Below the pieces are notes generated by a model, which did no database searches, had not been told where the DNA came from, and saw only the letters and a list, made by a program, of their open reading frames with translations. A DNA stretch of 55,984 nucleotides from Acidimicrobiales bacterium (GTDB lineage: Bacteria; Actinomycetota; Acidimicrobiia; Acidimicrobiales; JACCXE01): positions 185,021-241,004 of the forward strand of contig DASZWD010000072.1 in assembly GCA_035546775.1 (NCBI GenBank), in the 5' to 3' direction. Every line of letters begins with the position of its first letter. Position 1 is the first letter of the stretch. Positions 36,838 to 46,248 of the stretch are shown piece after piece. Both the position numbers and the translations under genes were made by a program.

Positions 36838-39800
36838 TCATGCAGTGGCGACGGCGCGACCCGACACCCATCGCTCCAGCGTCGAGCCCAAGGCGGTCAG
36901 GTTCACGGGCTTCGAGACGTAGTCGTCCATACCCGATTCCGTGCAGCGATCGCGGTCTTCGGCCATCGCCAGCGCCGTCATCGCGATGACTGGCGTCCGG
37001 TCGGCACCATCGGCCTCCTCTCGGGCGCGCAACTCGCGAGTGGCGGCGAAGCCGTCCATCTCGGGCATGTAGCAGTCCATCAGGACGGCGGCGTACGGGC
37101 GCAACCGCAGGGCCTCGAGCGCCTCGGCGCCGTTACCGACGACGTCGCACTCGTAGCCGAGCCGACGGATCATCTCCTTGGCGACCAGCTGGTTGATGGC
37201 ATTGTCCTCGGCCACGAGGATCCGGCCGCCACGCCGCGGTGGGGTCGCCGGGCGCAGGCTCACCGGTGTGGTCGGCGCCTCGGTCTCAGCCGGCGCGGCG
37301 GCGACGCTGACGACGCTAAAGGGAATCTCGACCCAGAAGGTCGAGCCGACCCCGAACTCGCTCTCGACGCCGATCGTGCCGCCCATCGCTTCGGAGAGGC
37401 GCGAGCAGATGGCGAGGCCGAGCCCGGTGCCACCGAAGCGGCGCGTCGTCGACGCGTCCGCCTGGGAGAACGGCTCGAACAGGCGCTCGCTGTCCTCAGG
37501 GCGCAACCCGACGCCCGTGTCGATCACTTCGAAGCGCAGTTGGGTGCGGCCGTCGTCGAGTACGCCCGTCTTGGCGACGCGCACCCGCACGCCGCCGTGT
37601 TCCGTGAACTTGACCGCGTTGGCGAGCAGGTTGAGCAGGATCTGGCGGAGGCGGCCGACGTCGCCGCGGATACTCGTGGGCACGCCGGGCTCACAGCCCC
37701 ACGTGAGTTCGAGATGCTTCGCCGCCGCGCCGCGCGCCACGAGGCTGGCGACGTCCTCGAGGGCGGCAGGCAGGTCGAAGTCGATGCTCTCGAGCTCTAG
37801 CTTGCCCGCTTCGATCTTGGAGAAGTCGAGAATGTCGTTGATGACGCCGAGCAACGCCTCGGCAGACATGCGCACCGCCTCGGCGTACTCGCGCTGCAAA
37901 TCGGTGAGATCGGTCTCGAGCAACAGCCCGGTGAGGCCGATGACGCCGTTCATCGGCGTGCGGATCTCGTGGCTGGTGGTGGCGACGAATTCGGACTTGA
38001 GGCGGCTCGCTTCCATCGCCTTGTCGCGGGCGACGGCGAGCGCCTGCTCGGTGCGCACGCGTTCGGTTACGTCACGGAAGCTCCACACGCGCCCGACGAT
38101 CTGGTCGCCGATGCGTTGGGGCTTCGAGCCGCGCTCGAACACCCGGCCGTCCTTGAATTCGATCGTGTCGTAACTCTCGGCGCCCGGGGCGGCGTACAGC
38201 TCGTTGACTTTCCGGATGAAGTCGTCGGGGTCGACGAGGCGGTCGAGGACGTAACGCGTCGCCTCGTTGTCGTCGCGCCGTTCGAGCACCGACGCCGGAA
38301 TCCCCCACATCTCGGCGAAGCGACGGTTGTAACTCGTCATGCGCCCGTCGAGATCGACGACGAGGATGCCGTCGATGGTGGCGTCGAGCGCGGCCTCGAG
38401 CAGCGACGACGTCACCGTCAGGTCGTCGAGCATCTGGCGCAGTTCGGCTTCGGTGTTGGCGACGTGTTCCATCGCGGCACCAGCGAGGGTGGCGATGAAC
38501 TCGGCGATGCGGATCTCGTCGGCACCGAAAAGGTCCTCGAATCCGTTGTGGCTGACGTAGACCAGCGCGACCACGTCGCCATCGCGCATCACGGGCGCAC
38601 ACAGCGCCGAGCGCACCCCCGAGAGTTCGATGCTCTCGGAGCTGTCGAGGACGTCGCCGTCGAGCGCGGACAGCGCGACAACAGAACGCTCTTCGACGGC
38701 GCGACGCACGATCGTGCGGCTGACGTTTTGCAGCGTGGTCGCGTCGTCGGGCACCGGGAACATCTCGCATTGATCGCCGCGCAACAGCGCCACCGACGCG
38801 TGCTTGACCGCGGTGACCACGCCCTCGGCGGTGGTCGCTGCCGCGATCTCGCGCCCTGCCGCCAGCAGCGTGGCGAAGCGGTCCAGCAACGACAGCGACT
38901 GCAACGTCCCTTCGACTTCTTCGGTTTCGAGCTTCGCCACCTCGGGCACCAGCAGCGCGAGTTCGGCTTCGGCCGACTCCCGCAGCACGGCGGCCGGCGT
39001 GCCGCGCACGTCGACGCCCAGCGACGCCCACGCCCGCAGCGTCAGCAGGCGCTCGTACATAGCGTCTTGCGCTTCGGCCGCGTCGAGGCTCTTGGCCATG
39101 AGCCGCTGCGCCGTGCGCGAGCGGCCGCCGATGGCGGCGTAGAGCGCCGCCTCCCGCAGCGCGTGCGGCCAGTTGTTGCGGTAGAAGAACGCGATCCGCC
39201 GCGCAGCACGCACGGCGCGCTTGCCCTCGATAAGCGCGGCGCGGCGTTCGCTCAGATCCCACGGCGGCTTCGACTCGGCCAGTTCACGCAGGGCAGTGGC
39301 GAGCCACGGCTGCACCGGAGCGATGTACTCCTGGCGCAGGCCGGCGTCGCGCACGATGGCCGCCGCCTTGCGCAGCACCTCGACGGCGCCGGCGTAGTCG
39401 TGCTCACCCAGCAGCCGCACCGCGTCGGCCAGGTTGACGTCGGCGTCGGTCTGGGCGTCTTCGAGGCCGTAGTCGAGCTGCGTGCGGATCAGCTCCGCTG
39501 GCACTTGGCCCGCCGACGCACGCGACCACGCACTCAGCGCGGCACCCGCGGCGGTCATGTCGCCCATCGCAGTGGCGGTCTCGTGCAGCCGGCGTCCGAT
39601 GCGCACGGCGTCGTTGAGCTCTCCGAGGCGGTAGTGAGCGAACGCCTTGTTCCACAGCGCGACGTTGGCTTCCCAGCGGTCGCCCGTTTGATCCAGCAAC
39701 CGGTACGCCTCTTCGAGCTTCTCGATCGCTTCGCGGTAGCGCGACGCGGCGTACAGCGACACACCGTAGAAGTTGAGCGACTGGCCCTGGCCCCATAGGT

Positions 39801-42612
39801 CGCCGAGGTCGGTGCGGATCTTCAGCGAGCGCTCGACGTACTGAATGCCGCGCTTCAACCACGGCGCCATCGTCATCACCGGCGCGTGTTCGGAGTAGGC
39901 CTGCGCCAACTCCAGGGTCGGTGGATAACGCTCCGCCATGTTCATCTCGCGCAAGTGCGCCCACGCGCACGCCACCTTGCCGGCGCTGAACCAGTACACG
40001 TAGGCGAGCCGGCTGTAGAGCCGGATGAGGAGGAAGGTACGTTCGGAGCCCTCGAGCGAGCGACGGTTCAGGAACAACCGCGGCGCGATCGAGTGCCCGG
40101 CCTGCACGACCACTTCGAACACCAGCGCGCACAGCAGCGCCACTGAATTCTTCGGCAGGCGTCCCCCCAACTCGTTGACGGCCGCTTCGATGTGGGCTCG
40201 CGCCGAACGCTGGTCGCCCTTCTTGAACGCGACCTCGCCCAGCTTGCCCATCAGGGCGGCGCGGCGACCGTCGGTCGACGCGTGTTCGAGCGCCGCGGAC
40301 AGCTTTGCGGCCGCCTCGTCGTACGCGCCCTGCAACGTGAGGACGTCGCCAAGAGACTCGGCCACGCCGGCGCGGTCGGCGTCGGAACCGCCGCTCGTAC
40401 GCAGCGCGGCTTCGGCGATGCGGTAGTTGCGCAGCGCCACGTCGAGCGAGTGCTGTGCGCGCGCCGTCTCGGCGGCGCGCAGGGCGTACGGCAGCGCCAG
40501 GTCGTCGCGGCGCGCCGCGTCAAAGTGGTACGCCAGTTCGAACGTGCGGTCGGCGTCGAGGCTCTCGATGCGCTGCGCGGCCCGCAGGTGCAGGCTGGCG
40601 CGTTCGTCGGTGCTGATGCGGCTGAGCAGCGCCTCACGCAGTTTGTCGTGGAGGAAGCGGGCGTGGCCCGTGGTCTCCTCGGGCCACACGATCCGGCGTT
40701 GCGCGGCTTCGCTCAGCGCCGACGCGACGGTCACCGAGTCCTGCCGGCACAACTCGGCCGCAAGATTGGCGTCGAACTCCTTGCCGAGGATGGCGCCCAC
40801 GGTGAGCAGTTCGAGGGTCGTGGGGGCCAGCAACTCGAGGCGGCGCAGCAGGAACAGCGCGGCGCGCCGTGACGTCTGGGCATCGGCGAGACGCACTTCG
40901 TCGACGCGCCACCCGCGCGCTTCGTGCACCAGCGCGCCGGTCTCGACCAGGCCGCGCAGGACGGCGGCGGCCATGAACGGACTGCCTTCGGACAGCGCGG
41001 CGACGGTGTCGATGGCGGCAGCAGGCAGCGAGCCCGCCATCGACTCGGCGAGGCTCTCGACGTCGGCGACCCCGAAGGCCTGCAGCTTGACGTGGGCGAT
41101 CGGGTGCCCGCGCCGCAGCGGATGGCTGACGGGGACCTCCTCGGTACGGAAGGCCGCGATGACGATCGTGCGGCACGGCGATTCCGTGGGCCACTCGGCG
41201 AGCAGCTTGAGGGTGGAGGCGTCGGCCCACTGGCAGTCGTCGAGTAGCACGACCGCCGGGCGACCGGTCTGGCCGAGCGCCTGCAACAACACGTTGATGG
41301 CGGCGATGCTGCGCGTCTCGCCGTAGGCCTCGGGGCCCAGGTTCACCACCGCGTCGATGTCGAAGGTTGCCGCGAGGTCTGGCAGGGCAGCGACCACCGC
41401 GTCGGCGCGGTCGCCCACGCGCTCGCGCAGGGCGACGGCGACGTCGGGGTCGTCGACGGCCGCGGCGTTCACCGCCTGCACGAGACCCTCGAGCACCTGG
41501 AAGGGCCGCTGCGCGCCCTGGTCGACGCCCTGGCCGCGCAACACCCATGCCGCATTGCCGACCCGCAGTGCCAACTCCTCGAGCAGCCGGGACTTGCCGC
41601 CGCCCGATTCGGCTTCGAGCAGCACGAGCCCGCCCTCGCCCGCCGCCGCAACGTCGACGGTATGGGCCAGCAGCGCCAGTTCGGCGGTGCGCCCGACGAA
41701 CGCGGGCTCGGTGAGGACCGGACGGTTGTCGTGCGCACCGACGACGATGACGGGATCGGGGTTGCCGCGCAGGATGGCGTCGTGGATCTCGCGCAGATCC
41801 TCGAGCACCGCGCCCGCCGACTGATAGCGCTCCGCCGGGTCTTTGCGCAGCAGTCGCTGCACGACGGCGTCGAGCGCGCGCGGCACGTCAGCGCGCAACT
41901 CACGCAGCGACGGCGGCGCGGCATTGAGGTGCTGACGCAACAGCTGGCCCACATCTTCGGCTTCGAACGGCGCGCGCCCCGCCACGCACTCGAAGAGGAC
42001 GACGCCGAAGGAGTACAGGTCCGAGCGCTCGTCGACCTCGCGCTCGAGCAGCCCCGCCGCCTCAGGCGCGAGGTAGCGCGCCGTGCCGACGCGGTCGTCG
42101 CGCACGTCGAGGTCGAGCGTCGGGCTGCGGGCGAAGCCGAAGTCGATGAGCACGACGCGATCGACGGGCTCGGCCTCGTCGACGATCACGTTGGCCGGCT
42201 TCACGTCCCGGTGCAGGATGTTGTGATCGTGCGCCTGCTGGAGCGCTTCGAGCAGATGCATGCCGACGCGCAGCGACGACTCGATGGTCAAGCGGCCGCG
42301 GCTGAGTCGTTCGGAAAGGTTGATGCCTTCGACGGCGGGCCGCACCATGTAGAAGCTGCCGTCTTCGCGCCCGGTCGTGACCGGCGCACGGAACGAGCGG
42401 CTCTCGAGGCGCCGCAGTACTTCGGCTTCGTGCGCCAGGCGAACCCACGCACGATCCATCCGACCGTCGCTGGCGACGCGCTTGACGATGATCGCTGAAC
42501 GCGACTCGATATCAACGCCCGCGAACGTCTCAACGCCGGCGCCCGCTTTGAGCAACCGGTCGCAGCGATATCGTCCGCCGAGAAGCGGTCGCGCGAACGC
42601 GTCTTCGGCCAT
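36838..42612 (-). CDS. Giant Ser/Thr kinase - ATPase - GAF/PAS - histidine kinase - receiver protein
   Basis: 1924 residues from the ATG at 42612, preceded by AAAGGTGAAG; a start 39 bases upstream lacks a better site. Domains in order: Ser/Thr kinase with VKRV lysine (K44), HRDVKPAN (134-140), DFGFAR and APE; AAA/STAND-type ATPase with ESGGGKS (about 335-341) and VVLLDDCQWAD; a long TPR-like helical region; GAF; PAS; HisKA with SHEIRTP (H1548); HATPase with N, DTGVGL and GGTGLGLAI boxes; receiver with LMDCYMPEMDG (D1846). All catalytic residues look intact. It has no membrane segment, so it is a cytosolic integrator of signals. The output partner is unknown. It is divergent from maf. Confidence 0.93.
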   Translation of the reverse strand: MAEDAFARPLLGGRYRCDRLLKAGAGVETFAGVDIESRSAIIVKRVASDGRMDRAWVRLAHEAEVLRRLESRSFRAPVTTGREDGSFYMVRPAVEGINLSERLSRGRLTIESSLRVGMHLLEALQQAHDHNILHRDVKPANVIVDEAEPVDRVVLIDFGFARSPTLDLDVRDDRVGTARYLAPEAAGLLEREVDERSDLYSFGVVLFECVAGRAPFEAEDVGQLLRQHLNAAPPSLRELRADVPRALDAVVQRLLRKDPAERYQSAGAVLEDLREIHDAILRGNPDPVIVVGAHDNRPVLTEPAFVGRTAELALLAHTVDVAAAGEGGLVLLEAESGGGKSRLLEELALRVGNAAWVLRGQGVDQGAQRPFQVLEGLVQAVNAAAVDDPDVAVALRERVGDRADAVVAALPDLAATFDIDAVVNLGPEAYGETRSIAAINVLLQALGQTGRPAVVLLDDCQWADASTLKLLAEWPTESPCRTIVIAAFRTEEVPVSHPLRRGHPIAHVKLQAFGVADVESLAESMAGSLPAAAIDTVAALSEGSPFMAAAVLRGLVETGALVHEARGWRVDEVRLADAQTSRRAALFLLRRLELLAPTTLELLTVGAILGKEFDANLAAELCRQDSVTVASALSEAAQRRIVWPEETTGHARFLHDKLREALLSRISTDERASLHLRAAQRIESLDADRTFELAYHFDAARRDDLALPYALRAAETARAQHSLDVALRNYRIAEAALRTSGGSDADRAGVAESLGDVLTLQGAYDEAAAKLSAALEHASTDGRRAALMGKLGEVAFKKGDQRSARAHIEAAVNELGGRLPKNSVALLCALVFEVVVQAGHSIAPRLFLNRRSLEGSERTFLLIRLYSRLAYVYWFSAGKVACAWAHLREMNMAERYPPTLELAQAYSEHAPVMTMAPWLKRGIQYVERSLKIRTDLGDLWGQGQSLNFYGVSLYAASRYREAIEKLEEAYRLLDQTGDRWEANVALWNKAFAHYRLGELNDAVRIGRRLHETATAMGDMTAAGAALSAWSRASAGQVPAELIRTQLDYGLEDAQTDADVNLADAVRLLGEHDYAGAVEVLRKAAAIVRDAGLRQEYIAPVQPWLATALRELAESKPPWDLSERRAALIEGKRAVRAARRIAFFYRNNWPHALREAALYAAIGGRSRTAQRLMAKSLDAAEAQDAMYERLLTLRAWASLGVDVRGTPAAVLRESAEAELALLVPEVAKLETEEVEGTLQSLSLLDRFATLLAAGREIAAATTAEGVVTAVKHASVALLRGDQCEMFPVPDDATTLQNVSRTIVRRAVEERSVVALSALDGDVLDSSESIELSGVRSALCAPVMRDGDVVALVYVSHNGFEDLFGADEIRIAEFIATLAGAAMEHVANTEAELRQMLDDLTVTSSLLEAALDATIDGILVVDLDGRMTSYNRRFAEMWGIPASVLERRDDNEATRYVLDRLVDPDDFIRKVNELYAAPGAESYDTIEFKDGRVFERGSKPQRIGDQIVGRVWSFRDVTERVRTEQALAVARDKAMEASRLKSEFVATTSHEIRTPMNGVIGLTGLLLETDLTDLQREYAEAVRMSAEALLGVINDILDFSKIEAGKLELESIDFDLPAALEDVASLVARGAAAKHLELTWGCEPGVPTSIRGDVGRLRQILLNLLANAVKFTEHGGVRVRVAKTGVLDDGRTQLRFEVIDTGVGLRPEDSERLFEPFSQADASTTRRFGGTGLGLAICSRLSEAMGGTIGVESEFGVGSTFWVEIPFSVVSVAAAPAETEAPTTPVSLRPATPPRRGGRILVAEDNAINQLVAKEMIRRLGYECDVVGNGAEALEALRLRPYAAVLMDCYMPEMDGFAATRELRAREEADGADRTPVIAMTALAMAEDRDRCTESGMDDYVSKPVNLTALGSTLERWVSGRAVATA

Positions 42613-42695
42613 ATCTTCACCTTTCGGCCGCGTCTCAAATGTTTTGACCACCGGCGGCGCAACTTGGGACCAACGGCCATGCGCGACGATTGGGG

Positions 42696-43295
42696 ATGCC
42701 CAGGCGTCGCCTCGTCCTCGCGTCGGCGTCGCCCGCCCGGTTACGCCAGCTGACCATGGCGGGTTTCGCGCCGGAAGTGATCGTCAGCGGGGTGGATGAG
42801 GACGACCTAGACCATTTGTCCACTTCTGAACAGGCTCGCGCGCTCGCGGAACGCAAGGCCGAGGCGGTCGCGGCGCGGGTGGAGGCGGCCGACGCCATCG
42901 TCGTCGGCTGCGACTCGATACTGGCGTTCGACGGCGCGTCGCTCGGCAAGCCGGCCAGCGCCGAGGAAGCAGTACTGCGGTGGAAGATGATGCGTGGCAA
43001 TCACGGCGTGCTCACAACCGGCCACTGCGTGATCGACGTACGGACGGGCCGGCGCGCCGCCGACGTGGCGGCGACGCTCGTGCGCTTCGGCACGCCGAGC
43101 GACGACGAGATCGCCGCCTACGTGGCGTCGGGCGAACCGCTGGCCGTGGCCGGCGCGTTCACGCTCGACGGACGCTCCGCGCCCTTCGTCGAGGGTGTCG
43201 AAGGCGACCCTGGCGCGGTAATCGGCATCTCGCTACCGCTATTCCGTCAACTCTTGGCGGTCGTGGGGATCTCAGTGGTGGACCTGTGGGACTGA
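42696..43295 (+). CDS. maf: Maf family nucleoside triphosphate pyrophosphatase
   Basis: 199 residues from the ATG at 42696; a TTG six bases earlier is less likely. RRRLVLASASPARLRQL is the family's substrate-binding opening, VVGCDSILAFDG carries the conserved catalytic aspartate, and KPASAEEAVLRWKMMRG plus EGVEGDPGAVIGISLPL follow. It hydrolyses non-canonical or modified NTPs. The following dus gene overlaps its stop by 10 bases. Confidence 0.92.
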   Translation: MPRRRLVLASASPARLRQLTMAGFAPEVIVSGVDEDDLDHLSTSEQARALAERKAEAVAARVEAADAIVVGCDSILAFDGASLGKPASAEEAVLRWKMMRGNHGVLTTGHCVIDVRTGRRAADVAATLVRFGTPSDDEIAAYVASGEPLAVAGAFTLDGRSAPFVEGVEGDPGAVIGISLPLFRQLLAVVGISVVDLWD

Positions 43296-44410
43296 GCATC
43301 GGGCCCCTCGTCGTCGATCCGCCGGTGGTGCTCGCGCCGATGGCGGGTGTGACCAACACCGCGTTCCGGCGCCTGTGCCGGTGCTACGGCGGCGGGTTGT
43401 ACGTGAGCGAGATGGTCACGGCGCGCGCGCTGGTCGAGGGCAACCGCAAGACGGCGCGCATGGTGGCCCGCGCCGAGGGTGAGCCCGTTCATTCCGTCCA
43501 GCTCTACGGCGTCGACCCCGACGTGATGGGGCGCGCCGTGGCGATCCTGGTCGACGACGTGGGCGTCGACCACGTCGACTTGAACTTCGGCTGCCCCGTC
43601 CCGAAAGTGACCAAGCTCGGCGGCGGTGCCGCCCTGCCGCTGCATCACAACTTGTTCACCGCCATCGTCACCGCCGCGGTAGGCGCGGCGGGCGACGTCC
43701 CCGTCACCGTGAAGATGCGCGTCGGGGTCTCCGACGAACACATCACCTACCTGCGGGCGGCCCGCGCCGCGGCCGACGCCGGCGTCGCCGCGGTTGCTTT
43801 GCACGCCCGCACCGCCGAGCAGCTGTACTCCGGCGTAGCCGATTGGCGCCGCATCGCCGATCTCGTCGCGCTGCTCGACACCACCGGCGTGCCGGTACTC
43901 GGCAACGGCGACATCTGGGAGGCGCACGACGCCCGCCGCATGATGGAGGTAACGGGGTGCGCGGGCGTCGTCGTGGGTCGCGGCTGCCTCGGACGGCCCT
44001 GGCTGTTCCGCGATCTCGACCTCGCGCTGCGCGGTGAGCCGGTGCCGGCCGCGCCGGCGCTAGCGATCGTCGCCGACACGATGCGCACCCACGCCCGGTT
44101 GCTCGCCGAGGACTTCGCCGACGAGGCGTCGGCCGTGCGCGACTTCCGCAAGCACGTCGCTTGGTACCTCACGGGCTATCCGGTCGGTGGTGAGGTGCGG
44201 CGGTCGATGGCGCTGGCGTCGTCGCTCGCCGAACTCGACGCCATGCTCGACGCCCTCGACGGATCCCTGTTGCCCCACCCCGACGCGGCGCGCGCCAAGC
44301 GCGGCCATACCCAAGGGCCGCGGCCGGTGTCGCTCCCCTACGGCTGGATCGATTCGGCGGAGTCGACGGAGGTACCCGCCGGCGCCGAACTGCTCGTCAG
44401 CGGCGGGTGA
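43286..44410 (+). CDS. dusB: tRNA-dihydrouridine synthase
   Basis: 374 residues from a GTG at 43286 inside the end of maf. FMN-dependent TIM barrel with LAPMAGVTNTAFRRLCR at the start, VDLNFGCPVPKV, the MRVG strand (VKMRVGVSDEHI), LHARTAEQLYSGVADW, and VVGRGCLGRPWLF. It reduces uridine in the tRNA D loop. The cysteine in the FGCP motif is the catalytic acid. DusB is the likely subclass from the actinobacterial form, but A, B and C are not separable with certainty. It converges on coaA with a 14-base overlap. Confidence 0.92.
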   Translation: MGLSIGPLVVDPPVVLAPMAGVTNTAFRRLCRCYGGGLYVSEMVTARALVEGNRKTARMVARAEGEPVHSVQLYGVDPDVMGRAVAILVDDVGVDHVDLNFGCPVPKVTKLGGGAALPLHHNLFTAIVTAAVGAAGDVPVTVKMRVGVSDEHITYLRAARAAADAGVAAVALHARTAEQLYSGVADWRRIADLVALLDTTGVPVLGNGDIWEAHDARRMMEVTGCAGVVVGRGCLGRPWLFRDLDLALRGEPVPAAPALAIVADTMRTHARLLAEDFADEASAVRDFRKHVAWYLTGYPVGGEVRRSMALASSLAELDAMLDALDGSLLPHPDAARAKRGHTQGPRPVSLPYGWIDSAESTEVPAGAELLVSGG

Positions 44411-45050
44411 TCTCGGCCACGTTGTGGTCGGCGTCGAAACGCACGATCAGGTCCGCAGCCGCTTCGGCCGGGCGGACTTCGTCGTCGACCACCAGCGCGT
44501 TGAGATCGCGCCACACCTGCAGCGCCATCGCGTCGAGCACGTCGGGCTCCATATCCCGGTAGGGATACAGGAACGCCGTCGGGTCGTCTTTGGCCCGGGT
44601 GCGGAGTTCTTGGAATCGCGTCAGGTACCACCCGCGCAAAACGTCGGTCGGCGCGTCCAGGTGCACGAGTACGTCGATGCGGTCGCGCACGCCGATGCTG
44701 GCGTGGCCGAGGTGCAAGCCGTCGAGGACGACTTCGTGTCCCGTGATGTCGTCGCGGCCCACGACGTCGTAGTGCAAGTGGGAGTACCGCGGCGCGATCG
44801 CGTGGCCGTCGTTGGTCACGGCGTCGAGGAAGCCGGCGATCGCCGGCGCGTCGTACGAGTCGGCGTAGCCCTTGCGGTCGCCCGCATCGGGCCGGATGAA
44901 TCCGTCGGTCGACACTGTCGGCCATCCGAGTGCGGCCGCCACCGCCGCGGCCACCGTCGACTTGCCCACCGCGATGCCGCCGGTGATGCCGACCACGTGC
45001 GCGTCACGCTCGCGAACGAGCGCCACGATTTCGGCGACGAGATCGGTCAC
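44397..45050 (-). CDS. coaA: Type I pantothenate kinase-like protein (short CoaA)
   Basis: 217 residues from a GTG at 45050; typical CoaA is about 310. P-loop GGIAVGKS is at residues 24-31, followed by VSTDGFIRPDAG, RKGYADSYDAPA, the YSHLHYDVV segment, LDGLHLG and the WYLTRFQELR region that closes over the substrate. The N-terminal extension of normal CoaA is missing, with homology starting at once at the P-loop strand. A homologous kinase for another small molecule is the alternative. The upstream open frame to 45188 runs antisense through tRNA-Pro and is not coding. Confidence 0.8.
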   Translation of the reverse strand: MTDLVAEIVALVRERDAHVVGITGGIAVGKSTVAAAVAAALGWPTVSTDGFIRPDAGDRKGYADSYDAPAIAGFLDAVTNDGHAIAPRYSHLHYDVVGRDDITGHEVVLDGLHLGHASIGVRDRIDVLVHLDAPTDVLRGWYLTRFQELRTRAKDDPTAFLYPYRDMEPDVLDAMALQVWRDLNALVVDDEVRPAEAAADLIVRFDADHNVAEITRR

Positions 45051-45077
45051 GCCGTGACAGTACGCTGCAGCTTTCGA

Positions 45078-45154
45078 CGGGACGTGGCGCAGCTCGGTAG
45101 CGCACCTGCTTTGGGAGCAGGGGGTCGCGAGTTCAAATCTCGCCGTCCCGACCA
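45078..45154 (+). tRNA. tRNA-Pro (anticodon TGG), 3' part supplied by the element
   Basis: 77 bases including the encoded CCA. Acceptor arms CGGGACG (45078-45084) and CGTCCCG (45144-45150) pair fully; the anticodon arm reads CCTGC-TTTGGGA-GCAGG, giving TGG; the T arm has GTTCAAATC. The 3' 60 bases are repeated at 51668-51727, so this gene is the target of the integrative element and remains intact on its left side. Confidence 0.97.
45095..45154. repeat. attL, 60-bp direct repeat within tRNA-Pro
   Basis: Identical over 60 bases to 51668-51727, starting at CGGTAG in the D arm and ending with the encoded CCA. The crossover probably lies in the anticodon-to-T-arm part, as for other tRNA-targeting tyrosine integrases. 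The intact tRNA stays on this side. Confidence 0.93.
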
Positions 45155-45209
45155 TATTGGTGCTGGTAGTGAGGCTGTCCGGGCTCATCGATCGCGGTGC
45201 GATTCTCGG

Positions 45210-45232
45210 CCGTGCCCACTACGTGCCCACCA
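45210..45232 (+). promoter_or_regulatory. Candidate integrase arm site, left end
   Basis: A 23-bp sequence shared exactly with 51554-51576. It contains the octamer GTGCCCAC twice, 11 bases apart. It lies 56 bases inside attL. The position near both ends, the same strand and the doubled octamer fit arm-type binding sites of a heterobivalent tyrosine integrase. Confidence 0.6.
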
Positions 45233-45340
45233 GGATCGGTGTCAGACGCGTCCTCGTGGGCAGTCGAGGTCATCAGCGGTTCATTCGTCGCCGCAGCCTC
45301 GACGCACGTAGCTCCCGCCCCGGCGAGCAGATCGCCTTGG

Positions 45341-45601
45341 CTAATCCAAGGCCTCGATCGCGCGATCGGCGACTGTCGTGCGTCGCCAATCACCGAGCGG
45401 CTCGTCAAGTTCCACGAGCCATCCGTATCGCAGAGGGCCGAAGTCGCGTCGCCTAATCAGCGTCGCTGTTCGACCGTTCATTCGAAGCAACCGCGAATAC
45501 CCGTCGCTCGCGACGATTCGGACCCGTGCGCCAGGGTTGAGCTTCCTGCTGAAGTCCGCACGCTGAACACGCACAGCACGTCGCTTCACCCACCAGAGCA
45601 C
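45341..45601 (-). CDS. Small hypothetical protein, beta-barrel-like
   Basis: 86 residues from a GTG at 45601; a second GTG five codons in is possible. The central part, LNPGARVRIVASDG, LRMNGRTATLIRR and GWLVELDEPLG, resembles a small SH3- or KOW-like barrel with conserved glycines at turns. No family was recognised. It lies 15 bases downstream of the preceding small gene on the same strand, as the last gene of the integrase operon. Confidence 0.55.
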   Translation of the reverse strand: MLWWVKRRAVRVQRADFSRKLNPGARVRIVASDGYSRLLRMNGRTATLIRRRDFGPLRYGWLVELDEPLGDWRRTTVADRAIEALD

Positions 45602-45616
45602 GATGCTGAGGTCTAC

Positions 45617-45862
45617 TCAGGCGACGGTCGCGAGTAACTCGACGGCTGCCGGGTCGTTCCTGTCGAGCTGCACGAAGTGGACCTGTCCGTCGTCGTCTAC
45701 GGCCGTGATCCGCACGACCGACCAGAAACGAGGCATCCCCGCGATCAATACAGCCCCGACCGTCACCTGTGAGGGGTCGACCGCATCGCGGAGGAGCGTC
45801 CAGCAGTGGCCGTCGTCGTCCTCCATGTTGAGGTCGGCGATGAGAGAAATCGGTGGTGTCAC
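45617..45862 (-). CDS. Small hypothetical protein coupled to the upstream gene
   Basis: 81 residues from a GTG at 45862 that overlaps the upstream stop as GTGTCA on the plus strand (GTGA-type coupling read on the minus strand). The sequence is acidic near the start (MEDDDGHCW) and predicted beta-rich afterwards ([29 protein letters not shown]). An open frame extends further upstream, but this overlaps the next gene and is not needed. No family recognised. The tight coupling suggests its product acts with that of 45859-46248. Confidence 0.6.
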   Translation of the reverse strand: MTPPISLIADLNMEDDDGHCWTLLRDAVDPSQVTVGAVLIAGMPRFWSVVRITAVDDDGQVHFVQLDRNDPAAVELLATVA

Positions 45863-46248
45863 TCGGAGCCTCCTTCGACGCTCAGTGGGTTCTTCACGAC
45901 ACGGTGTGCACATCCAAGGATACGACTGACGAGTTGATCGAGGTCGTCGTGGACGATGTCGTAATGCGGCGCCTGCCCTGTGTCCCATAGCGCCAGGCCG
46001 TTGTCGAGCAACGATCGGGCGGTGAACAGGACGAGCCACTCGGACTCTCGGAGTCGGGTGATCGACACGATCTCAGCCCACGTGAGGCCGCCGACCTCGG
46101 CGAACACGGACACGCCGTAGAACCCGTAGACCTCGTAGTTCCTGAGCGCGCCGAAGGAGAGCGAATCCGGATCGAGCAGGTCGCCTCGGATGACGAATGC
46201 CGCGTCGTCGGGGACCGATTCGCCGCGGCGCTGGCGCTGCTTCGGCAT
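45859..46248 (-). CDS. Hypothetical protein coupled to the integrase gene
   Basis: 129 residues from an ATG that overlaps the integrase stop as ATGA. Residues 15-60 read [20 protein letters not shown] and [17 protein letters not shown]; the second half has [16 protein letters not shown] and [19 protein letters not shown]. The protein looks globular, mixed alpha/beta, with conserved-looking aromatic positions, and no signal or membrane segment. No family was recognised. Translation directly from the integrase mRNA suggests a function tied to integration state, or a toxin-like cargo pair with the next gene. Confidence 0.68.
   Translation of the reverse strand: MPKQRQRRGESVPDDAAFVIRGDLLDPDSLSFGALRNYEVYGFYGVSVFAEVGGLTWAEIVSITRLRESEWLVLFTARSLLDNGLALWDTGQAPHYDIVHDDLDQLVSRILGCAHRVVKNPLSVEGGSE

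Noticed and set aside
45051-45188. N-terminal extension of the CoaA frame (GTARFELATPCSQSRCAT)
   Set aside because: This is the antisense translation of tRNA-Pro, a common artefact; the same string appears opposite attR near 51660-51730.
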